Assembly: GCA_027449525.1 (NCBI GenBank)
Contig: DAIDLK010000059.1
Coordinates: 1-6,321 of the forward strand
Source: Legionellaceae bacterium
GTDB lineage: Bacteria; Pseudomonadota; Gammaproteobacteria; Legionellales; Legionellaceae
Reading direction: 5' to 3'
Length of the DNA stretch: 6,321 nt
Of the stretch, positions 6,273 through 6,321 are shown in pieces. Position numbers and translations under genes: made by a program. Each line of letters opens with the position of its first letter. Position 1 is the stretch's first letter. The notes beneath the pieces are model-generated. The model worked only from the letters and a program-made list of their open reading frames with translations. It was not told where the DNA came from and ran no database searches.

Positions 6273-6278
6273 AAAATG

Positions 6279-6321
6279 GCTCATTAGTAATTGAGTCATC
6301 GCTAAAATTCGGTACTATTGA
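6279..6321. other. Right edge beyond the element, no feature seen
   Basis: The last 43 bases after the right inverted repeat are AT-rich and show no gene start, promoter or repeat that I can support. Confidence 0.4.

Larger units (their letters stand above)
5947..6278. mobile_element. Putative non-autonomous element (MITE-like) bounded by inverted repeats
   Basis: About 330 bp is bounded by inverted ends that match at 27 of 28 bases (5953-5980 against 6245-6272), with weaker similarity for 6 more bases outward (31 of 34 overall). Inside there is no transposase, only a long hairpin, a short tandem repeat and AT-rich filler. This is the build expected of a MITE or of a deleted insertion sequence. 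I could not find a convincing target-site duplication just outside the ends, so the exact borders and the mobility are unproven. This element accounts for most of the gene-free right end of the window. Confidence 0.45.

Noticed and set aside
5935..6321. CRISPR array or tRNA in the gene-free right end
   Set aside because: There are only two adjacent 14-bp repeats with no spacers, and no cloverleaf with a recognisable T-arm.

Overview
This is a moderately AT-rich, gene-dense window of about 6.3 kb. The core gene content points to a gammaproteobacterium: a TyrS N-terminal half of the proteobacterial type divergent from a MepM-like M23 peptidase (a neighbourhood also seen in Pseudomonas-type genomes), proteobacterial-type spmA-spmB, a DUF1460 cysteine hydrolase and a 292-residue Hsp33 of the E. 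coli kind. The AT-richness and the orphan membrane protein would suit a Legionellales or other host-associated lineage. That placement is inference from memory, not from a search.

Layout, left to right. Positions 1 to about 108 encode on the + strand a piece of a MurE-type Mur ligase that looks Bacteroidota-like. It abuts tail to tail a tyrS gene (minus strand) cut off in mid-domain, just before the KMSKS loop. After a 110-bp divergent promoter region comes mepM-like (879-2192, +). It converges, with a 10-bp gap, on the coupled pair spmA-spmB (minus, 3338-2203, ATGA overlap). A 63-bp divergent gap separates spmA from a secreted DUF1460 protein (3402-4367, +), followed by hslO/Hsp33 (4441-5319, +). 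Convergent with hslO is an unrecognised small membrane protein (5341-5895, minus). The last 390 bases hold no confident gene. They contain a non-coding element of about 330 bp with near-perfect inverted ends (27 of 28 bases), a long 23-bp imperfect hairpin and a 14-bp tandem repeat. It looks like a MITE or another non-autonomous mobile sequence.

Functionally the intact genes lean toward the cell envelope: two likely periplasmic murein enzymes (MepM-like and DUF1460) and two membrane proteins (SpmA and SpmB) of unclear role in non-sporulating bacteria, plus a redox-activated chaperone. I see no complete novel defence or biosynthetic system. The two items most worth a second look are the murE/tyrS junction, which is either a genuine rearrangement with foreign DNA or a chimeric assembly, and the inverted-repeat/hairpin element at the right end.
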